A stretch of 41,846 nucleotides of DNA from Scatosoma sp045588185 (GTDB lineage Bacteria; Bacillota; Clostridia; Christensenellales; Borkfalkiaceae): positions 1 through 41,846 of the forward strand of contig JAZNDR010000052.1 of NCBI GenBank assembly GCA_045588185.1. Direction: 5' to 3'. Position numbers and translations under genes: made by a program. Position 1 is the stretch's first letter, and the number at the start of each line of letters is the position of its first letter. Positions 7,694 through 15,826 of the stretch are shown here, one piece after another. The notes beneath the pieces were generated by a model that saw only the letters and a list, made by a program, of their open reading frames with translations, ran no database searches and had not been told where the DNA came from.

Positions 7694-9244
7694 ATGTATT
7701 TTATCAGTACGAGAGGCGGAGAAAAGGTGACGGGCGCGCAAGCGATCGTACAGGGTCTTGCGAAAAACGGCGGGTTGTACGTACCCGAAAGCTTCCCTGC
7801 GGTTTCGCGGGAAGAAATGGACGAGATGGCGCAGATGAGCTATCCCGAACGCGCGGCGTTCGTGCTTGGTAAATATCTCGCGGACGATCTCGGCGCAGAC
7901 TATTTAAAGGAAATTTGCGAAAAAGCGTATTCCACCTTCGACGGGCATGGGAAAGACCCCGCGCCGCTCGTAAAAATAGACAAAAATCTTTTCGTATTAG
8001 AGCTGTTCCACGGCCCGACTTGTGCGTTCAAGGATATGGCGCTTACCGTACTTCCTTACCTTTTGAAAAAGAGCTGTGAGGTAACGGGCATCGACGACGA
8101 AATCTTGATTTTGGCGGCGACGAGCGGGGACACGGGTAAAGCGGCGTTGGAAGGCTTCCGCGACGTAAAAGGCACGAAAGTAGCGGTGTTCTATCCCGAC
8201 GAGGGCGTAGCGAAAATGCAACGCTTGCAAATGTGTATTCAGGACGGAAACAACGTGTTCGTAGCCGCCGTTAAGGGCAACTTCGACGACTGTCAGCGCG
8301 CGGTAAAACGCCTGTTCGCTTCCGAAGAGTTCAACGCACAGCTCGCACAAAAGAAGGTGCGGTTATCGAGTGCGAACTCTATCAACTTCGGACGGCTCGC
8401 ACCGCAAATCGCTTATTATTTCTCGGCGTATCTCGACCTGTATACTTCCGGTCAAATCGAAATGGGGGATAAGATAGATTTCGTCGTGCCGACGGGGAAC
8501 TTCGGCGATATTCTCGCGGGCTGGTACGCAAAACAAATGGGTTTGCCTGTAAGAAAGCTCGTTTGCGCTTCGAACAGAAACAAGGTGCTTTCCGACTTCT
8601 TCAAAAAAGGCGTATACGACGTGAAGAGAAACTTCTTCCGCACGATGTCGCCCTCAATGGATATTTTGGTATCCTCTAATTTAGAGCGTTTGCTTTTCGA
8701 AATCAGCGGTCGTAACGCGGAGCTGACGGCGGAGCGTATGCAGAGCCTCGCAGAGAAAAAGGAATACTCCATTACCGACAAAGAAAAGGCGATTTTGGAC
8801 GAGGAATTCTTCGGCGGTTTTGCGAGCGAGGACGATATGATAGAAGCGATGTACGAAATCTTCGACGAATTCGGTTACGCGATGGACACGCATACGGGCG
8901 TGGCGCTCGCGGTATGCGCGGAATATCAGGACACCTTGGAAAAGGACGAGGACGAAATTTTGGATAAAACGCCTATCGTCGTGCTTTCAACGGCGAATCC
9001 GTATAAATTCCCGCAGGACGTACTGTACGCACTTTCGGGCAACGACGTAAAGGACAGCTTCAAGGGTATTAAACGGCTCAATCTTTTGACGGCGATGAAA
9101 CCGCCCAAGAGCTTGCTGGACTTGCGTTACCGTCCCTTGCGTTTCAAGACGGTGGTGGAGAATAACCTCGATAAGATGGCGGCGGAGATTTTGAAGTTTG
9201 CGGACGGGGAAATTGTGCCCGTACCCGACGGCGGCAAGAAGTAA
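7694..9244 (+). CDS. thrC: Threonine synthase
   Basis: A 516-aa PLP enzyme that converts O-phosphohomoserine to threonine, the last step of threonine synthesis. It opens MYFISTRGGEKVTGAQAIVQGL, typical of the long (E. coli-like) ThrC class. The PLP Lys is about K113 in GPTCAFKDMAL. The phosphate-binding segment is ATSGDTGKAALEGF, followed by FVPTGNFGDILAGWYAKQMG; the C-terminal part carries TANPYKFP. Length fits the family. No other threonine gene is nearby, so the pathway genes are dispersed. A terminator with an internal stem follows. Confidence 0.95.
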   Translation: MYFISTRGGEKVTGAQAIVQGLAKNGGLYVPESFPAVSREEMDEMAQMSYPERAAFVLGKYLADDLGADYLKEICEKAYSTFDGHGKDPAPLVKIDKNLFVLELFHGPTCAFKDMALTVLPYLLKKSCEVTGIDDEILILAATSGDTGKAALEGFRDVKGTKVAVFYPDEGVAKMQRLQMCIQDGNNVFVAAVKGNFDDCQRAVKRLFASEEFNAQLAQKKVRLSSANSINFGRLAPQIAYYFSAYLDLYTSGQIEMGDKIDFVVPTGNFGDILAGWYAKQMGLPVRKLVCASNRNKVLSDFFKKGVYDVKRNFFRTMSPSMDILVSSNLERLLFEISGRNAELTAERMQSLAEKKEYSITDKEKAILDEEFFGGFASEDDMIEAMYEIFDEFGYAMDTHTGVALAVCAEYQDTLEKDEDEILDKTPIVVLSTANPYKFPQDVLYALSGNDVKDSFKGIKRLNLLTAMKPPKSLLDLRYRPLRFKTVVENNLDKMAAEILKFADGEIVPVPDGGKK

Positions 9245-9252
9245 AAAAACTT

Positions 9253-9312
9253 ATCCCCTGCGTTTCGTTCCCCGTGAAACGGGGAAAAGCGGAAAAGCGT
9301 AGGGGATTTTTG
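9253..9312 (+). terminator. Branched terminator after thrC
   Basis: An outer stem (9253-9259 with 9301-9307) encloses a perfect inner hairpin (9268-9275 with 9279-9286), followed by TTTTTG. Confidence 0.7.
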
Positions 9313-9427
9313 TTGATTTTGTGAAAGATTGAGTGATTTCGCGTGAAACGCTTGCCAAGCGATTGCGTTTTTCAGCGGGGTATGCTATAATGAATTTCGC
9401 CGATAGGAAACGGCACAGGGGAGAAAT

Positions 9428-10312
9428 ATGTTCGGATACGTTCGCGCGGATACGCCGTATTTATATATCAAGGACGACACGCTTTACAAGGCGGCGTATT
9501 GCGGACTTTGTAAGGGTATCGCCGAGGCTTGCGGGCATATTGCTCGGTTCGGGCTTTCTTACGATATTACTTTTTTATCCGTGATTTTGCATAATATCGC
9601 GGGCGAGGATTTTAAAATTGAAAAACAGCGTTGCGCAAGCCACTGTATCCGCGCTCGGCTGATGGCGGAAACGGACGAGCTGACGAGAAAGCTCGGCGCG
9701 TTCAATACCGCGCTCGTGTATTATAAATGCACGGACGATATTGAGGACGGCGACCGCGGCAAAGGCAGACGGCTGTTTTTTAAAAAGGGCTGGAAACGGG
9801 CGAAGAAAAAATACCCCGAAATTGAAAAAATCGTGCGAGAGAATATGACGGCGCAGCAAAAAACGGAAAAGACAAAAACGGAAAGTCTTGACCGAGCGGC
9901 GGACGCGACGGCGAAAATGCTTGCGCAGTTCTCCGATTACGCGTTGGGCGATAAGGCGACCGAGCACACCCGCGCACTCTTTTACGCGGTGGGGAAGTGG
10001 ATATACCTCATCGACGCGTTGGACGATTACGACAAGGATTTGAAAAAGGGCGCGTACAACCCGTTCGTGCTTGCATACCGAGCTCCTTCGCGGACACGGC
10101 TTATGACGAGCGAGGAAGGCAAAGAAGTGGAGTTTGCGTTCCATTCCCTCTTTTACGATATGCGGGAGCATTTATCGCAAATCAAGTTCTATTTCAACCG
10201 CGATTTAACGGATAACATTTTATTGCGGGGCTTGCCCGCGGCGACGAAACGGGTAATAAGCGGTTGTCAATGTAAACGGCATAGAAAACCGCAAACGGCG
10301 GATAATAAGTAA
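9428..10312 (+). CDS. DUF5685 family protein
   Basis: A 294-aa protein of the DUF5685 family, recognised by the start MFGYVRADTPYLYIKDDTLYK followed by YCGLCKGIAEACGHIARFG, and by helices with SYDITFLSVILHNI. Two CxxC-like Cys pairs occur, one near the N-terminus (YCGLCKG) and one near the C-terminus (GCQCKRH). A DALDDYDKDLKKGAYNPF segment resembles the Asp-rich helices of all-helical enzymes, but no activity is known. GGGGAGAAAT supports the ATG. It is directly followed by a J-like protein and a membrane protein, a recurring cluster in Clostridia, so the three probably act together. Confidence 0.85.
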   Translation: MFGYVRADTPYLYIKDDTLYKAAYCGLCKGIAEACGHIARFGLSYDITFLSVILHNIAGEDFKIEKQRCASHCIRARLMAETDELTRKLGAFNTALVYYKCTDDIEDGDRGKGRRLFFKKGWKRAKKKYPEIEKIVRENMTAQQKTEKTKTESLDRAADATAKMLAQFSDYALGDKATEHTRALFYAVGKWIYLIDALDDYDKDLKKGAYNPFVLAYRAPSRTRLMTSEEGKEVEFAFHSLFYDMREHLSQIKFYFNRDLTDNILLRGLPAATKRVISGCQCKRHRKPQTADNK

Positions 10313-10345
10313 GATAAAAAAAATTCCATAGGAGTTTAAATTAAC

Positions 10346-10966
10346 ATGAACGAATATTACGAGCTTCTCGGTTTGACGGAGAGTGCGACGGACGAGGAAA
10401 TCAAGGCGCGCTATGAGGAAATGAAAGCCAAGGCGAAAGAGGACAGATGGCTGGACGGAGAAGCTGGCAACGAGGCGGCGCGGCTTTTGACGAAGCTCAA
10501 TACCGCGTACAAAGAAATTATGGCGGAACGCAAGGAACGCAGCAAGGCGACGAGCGGGGAAAATTCGCTGGAAGAAGTGGCGGCACTTTTGAAGAAGGAC
10601 GAAATCGCCAAGGCACAGTCGCTGTTGGACGATTTCAACGAGCGGAATGCGGAATGGCACTATTTGCAAGCGGTCGTGTTCTATAAGCAGAACTGGATGA
10701 ACGACAGTAAAAAGCAGTTGGAAATCGCTATTCAAATGGATCCCGACAACGCCAAATACCGCAACGCGTACGGCAAGATGAACGCGAAAAACGAGTACGA
10801 AAAGCAGTCGGCGCGGACGGACTCTCAAAATCCTTACGACAACCGCCGATACGACGCGCCGATGGACGGCGGGGAGCAAATGGGCGGTAATGCTTGTACG
10901 GATTGTATTTCCTGTTGCTATCTCAATCTTTGCTTGAATTGCTGTTTAAGCTGTTGCTGTCAATAA
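10346..10966 (+). CDS. J-domain-like protein without HPD, Cys-rich C-terminus
   Basis: A 206-aa protein. The first about 65 residues follow a J-domain pattern (YYELLGLTESATDEEIKARY, then LNTAYKEIMAERK), but the HPD tripeptide needed to stimulate Hsp70 is absent; KEDRW stands there. A helical middle follows (about 75-150; WHYLQAVVFYKQNWMNDSKKQL reads like a TPR). The tail holds a cluster of eleven Cys in its last 23 residues (CTDCISCC to CLSCCCQ). That tail could bind metal, be lipidated or lie at the membrane; none of these can be decided. It sits between DUF5685 and a multi-pass membrane protein. Confidence 0.85.
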   Translation: MNEYYELLGLTESATDEEIKARYEEMKAKAKEDRWLDGEAGNEAARLLTKLNTAYKEIMAERKERSKATSGENSLEEVAALLKKDEIAKAQSLLDDFNERNAEWHYLQAVVFYKQNWMNDSKKQLEIAIQMDPDNAKYRNAYGKMNAKNEYEKQSARTDSQNPYDNRRYDAPMDGGEQMGGNACTDCISCCYLNLCLNCCLSCCCQ

Positions 10967-10982
10967 AAGCGGTCGTGAGGAA

Positions 10983-11510
10983 ATGAGGAAGATTACGGCG
11001 CACGAGGTGGCGCTTTCCGCGCTGTCTTGCGCGATAGGGACTATATTTTTAACGCTGGGGATATATTCGGACGTGTTCGTGTTCACGGGGTATATGCTTG
11101 CGGGTATTGCTTTGATGTTACCGCTTGCCACGCAAAGCTATCGCGGTTTTGCGTTGGCGTATACGGCAACCTGCCTGCTCGCGCTCCTGTTCGGTTCGTT
11201 CCGATTTTGGGACGTCTTCCCGTTCGTGATATTTTTCGGACTCCACCCGCTTGCCAACGAGTTGCAGATAAAGAAAAGAATAAACCGTTGGATTGCGTTC
11301 GCTGTCAAGGCGTTGTGGTTCGACGGAGCACTGTATATCACTTGGAAATTTATTTTTGCTATCACGACGGAGATTGCGTTTATCGACCATTACTTATTGC
11401 CCGTTATTTTGGTGGGCGGTACGCTTTTGTTTTTTCTGTACGATTACGTGGCGTTCCGCGCAAGGGCGATGGTGAATTTACTCGTTAAGAGAATCAACAG
11501 AAAGAAATAA
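10983..11510 (+). CDS. Multi-pass membrane protein (ECF S-component-like)
   Basis: A 175-aa protein with about five hydrophobic segments: ALSALSCAIGTIFLTLGIY, MLAGIALMLPLA, YTATCLLALLFG, VFPFVIFFGLHPLA and YLLPVILVGGTLLFFLYDY, and a basic C-terminus (KRINRKK). The layout and size resemble small-molecule uptake S-components, but no ligand motif is clear. It begins 16 bp after the J-like gene, with GTGAGGA as ribosome binding site, and probably forms one operon with the two upstream genes. Confidence 0.75.
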   Translation: MRKITAHEVALSALSCAIGTIFLTLGIYSDVFVFTGYMLAGIALMLPLATQSYRGFALAYTATCLLALLFGSFRFWDVFPFVIFFGLHPLANELQIKKRINRWIAFAVKALWFDGALYITWKFIFAITTEIAFIDHYLLPVILVGGTLLFFLYDYVAFRARAMVNLLVKRINRKK

Positions 11511-11567
11511 AGGGGAAAATTTTAACGCTTGCGTTGTTTCGAAAAATGGAAAGGAGGCGGCGGTGAG

Positions 11568-12992
11568 ATGGAAAAAAATCAAAGCATTTGCGCTCTTGTA
11601 GAGGCAATCGGCTCGGCAGGGGAAGGCATTATCAGGCACGAGGGGGTAACTTTTTTCGTGCCTGCTTGTTTACCGAACGAAAAAGTGCGGTTTAAAGTTT
11701 TAAAAATTAAAGATAAAATAGGCTACGGGAAACTGGAAGAAGTGCTCACACCCGCCGAAGAACGGGTGCGGGAAAAGTGTCCCGTGTTTTCCCGTTGCGG
11801 GGGTTGCGCGCTCCAACACCTCGATTATACTTATCAGCTTGCGCATAAGAGTACCGTCGTCAAGGACGCACTCCGCAAAATCGGGGGGATACAGACGGAA
11901 GTCCCCACGGCGATTAAAAGTGATTTGCCTTATGGTTATCGGAATAAATTACAAATGCCCGTCGGCGTGGATAAGGACGGCAATACGGTGATAGGCTTTT
12001 ACGCCGAGCGTTCCCACCGTATCGTGCCCGTTTCCGCGTGCGCCATTCACCCCGAATGGTCGGAAACGCTGATTGCGGTCGTGAAACGGTACATTACCGA
12101 ATGTGCGGTAAAGGGCTACGACGAAGAAACGAAAACGGGCGCGCTTCGGCATATCGTCGCGCGCGAGATAGGCGGGAATTTTATCTTTACGCTGGTTACG
12201 GCAAAACGGGAATTGCCCAACCTTGGGTATTTACTCGAACTGCTTGAAGAAAAATTTTACTCGTTCACACTGTATCTCAACTTCAACGATAAAGACACCA
12301 ACGTAATTTTGGGCGAGGAGTTTCAACTCGTACACGGTACGGGGTTTTTCGAAGCGGAGGAGCAGGGCATACGCTACGAGGCGGGCCCCGTTACGTTCCT
12401 GCAAGTCAACGAAAACGTGCGTACGAAACTGTATAAGGACGCGTTAAAGACGGTAACGGGCGACGGCGACGAGGTGGTAATCGACGCGTATTCGGGCGGC
12501 GGACTTTTGACGGCAATGATTGCGAAAAAGGCGAAACGGGTATACGGTATCGAGCTGGAAAAAGAGGCGTCGCAATGCGCGGACGCGTTAAAAAAGAAAA
12601 ACGGCTTGAAGAATATGACGAATATCTGCGGTTACGTAGAAGAAAAACTGCCGTCCGTGTTGGAGAAAGAGAAAGGCGAGAAAGTGCGTTTGATACTCGA
12701 CCCGCCCCGTGCGGGTATTGCGCGGAGCGTGCTCAAAGCGTTGTTGGAAAGCGGAATCTCCAAGCTGACGATTATTAGCTGTAATCCCGCCACGCTTGCG
12801 CGGGATTTAGGAATATTGACGGGCAGGCTGATAGAAAACGAAAAGGGCGAACTAATAAAAAATCCTGCTTATGCAGGAGCAAATGCAGGGGAGAGCATAG
12901 CGGGTTATTACGAAGTAGAGAGCGTTCAGCCTTATGACATGTTCCCTCAAACCAAACACGTGGAGACTCTTGTAGTACTACAACGAAAATAG
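11568..12992 (+). CDS. rlmD: 23S rRNA (uracil-5-)-methyltransferase, RlmD/RumA type
   Basis: A 474-aa SAM-dependent RNA m5U methyltransferase. The start at 11568 (MEKNQSIC) is chosen over one 39 bp upstream because GGAGG lies between them. An N-terminal TRAM-like part is followed by iron-sulfur cysteines (C71, C77, C80 in CPVFSRCGGCALQ). The SAM motif is DAYSGGGLLTAMIAKKAKRVYGIELE, followed by LDPPRAGI and the catalytic Cys (about C405) in SCNPATLARDL; the end DMFPQTKHVETLVVLQRK is intact. RlmD and TrmFO/RlmFO-like paralogues are hard to tell apart, so the modified U is not certain. Its 3' end borders the mobile island. Confidence 0.92.
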   Translation: MEKNQSICALVEAIGSAGEGIIRHEGVTFFVPACLPNEKVRFKVLKIKDKIGYGKLEEVLTPAEERVREKCPVFSRCGGCALQHLDYTYQLAHKSTVVKDALRKIGGIQTEVPTAIKSDLPYGYRNKLQMPVGVDKDGNTVIGFYAERSHRIVPVSACAIHPEWSETLIAVVKRYITECAVKGYDEETKTGALRHIVAREIGGNFIFTLVTAKRELPNLGYLLELLEEKFYSFTLYLNFNDKDTNVILGEEFQLVHGTGFFEAEEQGIRYEAGPVTFLQVNENVRTKLYKDALKTVTGDGDEVVIDAYSGGGLLTAMIAKKAKRVYGIELEKEASQCADALKKKNGLKNMTNICGYVEEKLPSVLEKEKGEKVRLILDPPRAGIARSVLKALLESGISKLTIISCNPATLARDLGILTGRLIENEKGELIKNPAYAGANAGESIAGYYEVESVQPYDMFPQTKHVETLVVLQRK

Positions 12993-13158
12993 GGCGGAAA
13001 TACGCGGAAATCCTGCATTTTCCTATGTATTTTCCACATTTTCGGTTCGTCCAAAACGAAGAAGGATGGGACGAAAAACAGTTTTCAGATTTTTGCACGG
13101 TCCGTATTTTAGTGCAACTGGGGACTGGGAACACAACAAAAAAGAAGAAAAAATAACG

Positions 13159-13200
13159 AAAATCTTGGCAAATCCGTATTCCCGAGCCAAGATTTTTCTT
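13159..13200. terminator. Terminator between rlmD and the island's first gene
   Basis: An 11-bp perfect stem (13159-13169 with 13186-13196) ends in a T-rich tail, with A-rich DNA before it, so it may work both ways. The rest of the 302-bp gap up to 13294 has no gene. Confidence 0.85.
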
Positions 13201-13220
13201 TTTGCCTAAAAACCAAGCCG

Positions 13221-13270
13221 ACGTGTTCCTTCATAGTGTCGAGTTAGGTCGTTTGAAATCGGGAACACGT
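13221..13270. repeat. 9-bp inverted repeat before the winged-helix gene
   Basis: ACGTGTTCC at 13221-13229 pairs with GGAACACGT at 13262-13270, 32 bp apart, directly ahead of AAGGAGG and the start at 13295. It could be an operator or a leader hairpin. Confidence 0.5.
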
Positions 13271-13294
13271 TGATAAATTTTAAGGAGGTATGCG

Positions 13295-14155
13295 ATGCGT
13301 TGTTTGCGGAAATTTGAGTGGGTAAAGTTGTTTCGTGATAAATTACCCGACGGGAAGGGGATTCTCGGTTTTTGGACGAAATTAGCGGTCAAGGTGGCGT
13401 ATCGCAAAGGCATTGCACTTTATTGTAATCACCAAAACGAAATAGAACGTGGAACTTGGGTTGGCGGTATGGTCGGTGTGAAGAGTATTTTAGGTGTAAA
13501 GAGCAGACGGCAGGCAATCGAGATTTTAGACAGGCTGACGGAACTGGGTTATATCGAATATGAGATTGATAAAGAAACGAAGAAACTGACCTATCGGGTT
13601 TTGGATTTGGTGTTGCTTTGCAACGGTGAAGATTGCGGTGCGGTGTACGCCGTGAACGGGTATGGATTTTTGTGCGTGCCGAGAACGCTTACCGAGCGTT
13701 TGACGGCGAGAAATTACGTTTTTGAAGAATCGGATGTGTGGATGGATTTGTGGTGCCATACGGTATCGGAAGACCCGTCTAACGCATTTTCTTTTTTCGC
13801 TGCGTCCGTGCAGTATCGTTGTGATGCGGTGTTGACTTTGGAATACCTTGGAAAGCGTTGGGGTTGGGAAAAGACGAAGGTGTGGAGATTTTTCCAAAAG
13901 CATAAGGACGTTTTTCGTTTGGAACGTGTACCTGGTCCTAAAGGTTGCTTAATTTTTAATTTGTGGTATCCTTGCGAAACAAGGGAAGAATGCCCTGATG
14001 AGAGTGTGGATTTGTCGAAAAAAAGCGTTGCACTTTTTGCCCTTATAATACGCGCGTATATTTCTCTGTGTTGGTGTTGTAAGTATTGTAATTATGACTG
14101 CATAAGTAATATATCTAATAAGCCCGTTATAACAGGTAAAATTCGTGGTCCGTAA
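13295..14155 (+). CDS. Winged-helix element protein (replication-initiator-like, unnamed)
   Basis: A 286-aa protein with a strong AAGGAGG site. The N-terminal half starts FEWVKLFRDKLPDGKGILGFWTKLA and has a wHTH pattern (KSRRQAIEILDRLTELGYIEYE). The second half repeats a helical, DNA-binding-like layout (LTLEYLGKRWGWEKTKVWRFFQKHKDVFRLERV). Proteins of this architecture are frequent in clostridial integrative elements and resemble plasmid replication or partition regulators, but no function is proven. The C-terminal about 40 residues (from KKSVALFALII) are hydrophobic and Cys-rich and look unlike the rest, so the original stop may have been lost by a frameshift near 14020. It marks the left arm of the island. 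Confidence 0.75.
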   Translation: MRCLRKFEWVKLFRDKLPDGKGILGFWTKLAVKVAYRKGIALYCNHQNEIERGTWVGGMVGVKSILGVKSRRQAIEILDRLTELGYIEYEIDKETKKLTYRVLDLVLLCNGEDCGAVYAVNGYGFLCVPRTLTERLTARNYVFEESDVWMDLWCHTVSEDPSNAFSFFAASVQYRCDAVLTLEYLGKRWGWEKTKVWRFFQKHKDVFRLERVPGPKGCLIFNLWYPCETREECPDESVDLSKKSVALFALIIRAYISLCWCCKYCNYDCISNISNKPVITGKIRGP

Positions 14156-14329
14156 AAGGGTGAATTTTGTCGTTTGAGACAGTACAAAAACAGTGCTTTT
14201 AGAAGTGAAAGTTTGTAATGCTTTTGAATTTGTGAAAAGTCTTATAAATAAAGAGCTTTGGCGTTTTGGTTTTCTAAAATTACGAAAATATTCCCTATCT
14301 CCTTTCGTAATTTTGACGCAGGCATAGGG

Positions 14330-14352
14330 GCGCGCTGTTTCCAACGGCGCGC
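14330..14352. other. GC-rich hairpin upstream of orphan RNA
   Basis: GCGCGC at 14330-14335 and 14347-14352 form a stem in AT-rich DNA just before the ncRNA promoter. The 676-bp gap 14156-14831 holds this hairpin, the ncRNA unit and the WYL promoter; no protein gene is seen. Confidence 0.4.
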
Positions 14353-14382
14353 GAAATAATAGAGAAATACTCGCAAAACAGC

Positions 14383-14411
14383 TTGACATTTTCGGCGTTT
14401 TTTGCTATAAT
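14383..14411 (+). promoter_or_regulatory. Consensus promoter of orphan RNA
   Basis: TTGACA at 14383-14388 and TATAAT at 14406-14411 with a 17-bp spacer: a perfect sigma-A promoter that precedes no ORF. Confidence 0.85.
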
Positions 14412-14417
14412 AAAAAC

Positions 14418-14577
14418 GTAACAAGGGTAGGCGCTCAGGCTTTCAGTACATCGACGGGTGTTTGACTTATCGAAAAGAAGATAGGGAACTGTTACGGCTC
14501 CAGCGACGGCTGTCCACAATAGTGCAAACTCAATTAAAAGCCGAAAGGTTGGCAATTTCGCCCCTTTCGGCTTTTCT
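14418..14577 (+). ncRNA. Candidate structured small RNA, about 160 nt
   Basis: A perfect promoter, about 115 nt of noncoding DNA that is GC-richer than its surroundings, and a strong terminator (13-bp stem 14536-14548 with 14563-14575, then a T-rich tail) form a complete transcription unit with no plausible ORF or ribosome binding site. The body includes GGCTCCAGCGACGGCTGTCC and GATAGGGAACTGTTACGG, which could pair locally. I do not recognise the family. It sits between the element's winged-helix gene and the BREX regulator, so it may belong to the element's backbone. Confidence 0.6.
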
Positions 14578-14779
14578 GTTTATATCAAAAATATAATTGC
14601 AGACATTTTAGACTAAAAGGGTTTTATTTTCATATATATTTTTCTTTAAATAAAATTTTGTTTGCGATTAAAGTGACAATACTCGCACCGAGCCCTGTGA
14701 TACTATAAACATACACGAAAAAAGTTTTTATTTTAATAAAAAAGTTGTTATGGTGTCATGTATATTGCACAACTCGTCC

Positions 14780-14808
14780 TTTACAAATATGGTAAAATAT
14801 GGTATAAT
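14780..14808 (+). promoter_or_regulatory. WYL gene promoter with tandem AAATATGGTA repeats
   Basis: TTTACA at 14780-14785 and TATAAT at 14803-14808 are 17 bp apart. Two perfect tandem copies of AAATATGGTA (14785-14794, 14795-14804) fill the spacer. The half-site TATGGTA recurs in the brxA promoter palindrome, which suggests autoregulation by the WYL protein. Confidence 0.6.
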
Positions 14809-14831
14809 AATATCGTCGGGAGAGATATAGT

Positions 14832-15815
14832 ATGAAAATGAATAAAATTTTTAAATTAAAACTCGTTAAGATTTGGGAAATTCTTTCGCAAGAAACGGAC
14901 GAAGAGAATCCAATGGGTACTACTGCGCTTTTAAGCAAATTACGAGAGCTGGGAATTGAATGTGACCGTCGTACTTTGTACGCAGACATAGATGCTTTAA
15001 ACGAGTGTGGTTATGAAATTCTTTGCCGACGTTCCACGAGCAATGTTTATTATGTTAAGGATAGAAAATTTTCGATTGCAGAAATTCGTATTATGATGGA
15101 TGCCGTTCAAGCTGCAGGATTTATTACTGACGATGAAACGGAGAAATTTATTGATAAGCTTACATTCCTGGCGGGTAGCCGTAGGGGGGAAACGCTGAAA
15201 GATAATTTCATAGCGTACAATACGACTAAGACGGATAATCCTGATATTTATCATAATGTGGAAACGATAACTGAGGCTATTCAACAAAATAAGAAAGTGA
15301 AGTTTACATATTTCGATTTTGATGCCTATCACAAGCGTGTTTATAGAAAAGAAGGGAAGTTTTATTATATAAACCCATATGCGCTTGTTATGGACAACGA
15401 TAATTATTATTTTCTTGGATACGATATGTTCCATAAAAATATGATGCATTATCGTGTGGATAGAATGGATAGCGTACAGGTTTCACGTCACAATAAAGAG
15501 GAACTGAAAGAGTTTGCACGTTTTGACATTAAAAATCACAAGAAACAGCTTTTTGGTATGTATGGAGGTGAAGGCAAAGAAGTTAAGTTTAGAGTGGATA
15601 AATCTTTGCTTGACGTAATCTTTGACGTATTTGGAGTTGATGTTCATTTTATTAAAATAGACGATAGCATATACGAGTTTACGGCTGATGTTCAACTTAG
15701 TCCACAGTTCTATGGTTGGTGTTGTTCGTTCGGCGATAAGCTGAAAGTGGTGGCGCCCAGTATGGTTGTGAATATTTTGAAAGGTTATATAGAAGGTTTA
15801 ACAAAAAATTACTAA
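14832..15815 (+). CDS. wHTH-WYL domain transcriptional regulator (BrxR-like position)
   Basis: A 327-aa regulator. The N-terminal winged helix is about 1-75 (KLVKIWEILSQE, then CDRRTLYADIDALNECGYEI). The WYL domain is about 140-215, with the signature strand NPYALVMDNDNYYFLGYD, then YRVDRMDSVQV. A WCX-type C-terminal extension ends PSMVVNILKGYIEGL. WYL proteins sense nucleic acids or nucleotides, and BrxR-type WYL regulators repress many BREX and other defence loci (established). It precedes the PLD-AAA+ gene by 11 bp and shares half-sites with the brxA promoter, so it probably controls the BREX operon. BrxR identity is inferred from position, not from alignment. Confidence 0.85.
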   Translation: MKMNKIFKLKLVKIWEILSQETDEENPMGTTALLSKLRELGIECDRRTLYADIDALNECGYEILCRRSTSNVYYVKDRKFSIAEIRIMMDAVQAAGFITDDETEKFIDKLTFLAGSRRGETLKDNFIAYNTTKTDNPDIYHNVETITEAIQQNKKVKFTYFDFDAYHKRVYRKEGKFYYINPYALVMDNDNYYFLGYDMFHKNMMHYRVDRMDSVQVSRHNKEELKEFARFDIKNHKKQLFGMYGGEGKEVKFRVDKSLLDVIFDVFGVDVHFIKIDDSIYEFTADVQLSPQFYGWCCSFGDKLKVVAPSMVVNILKGYIEGLTKNY

Positions 15816-15826
15816 AAGGGGATAAA

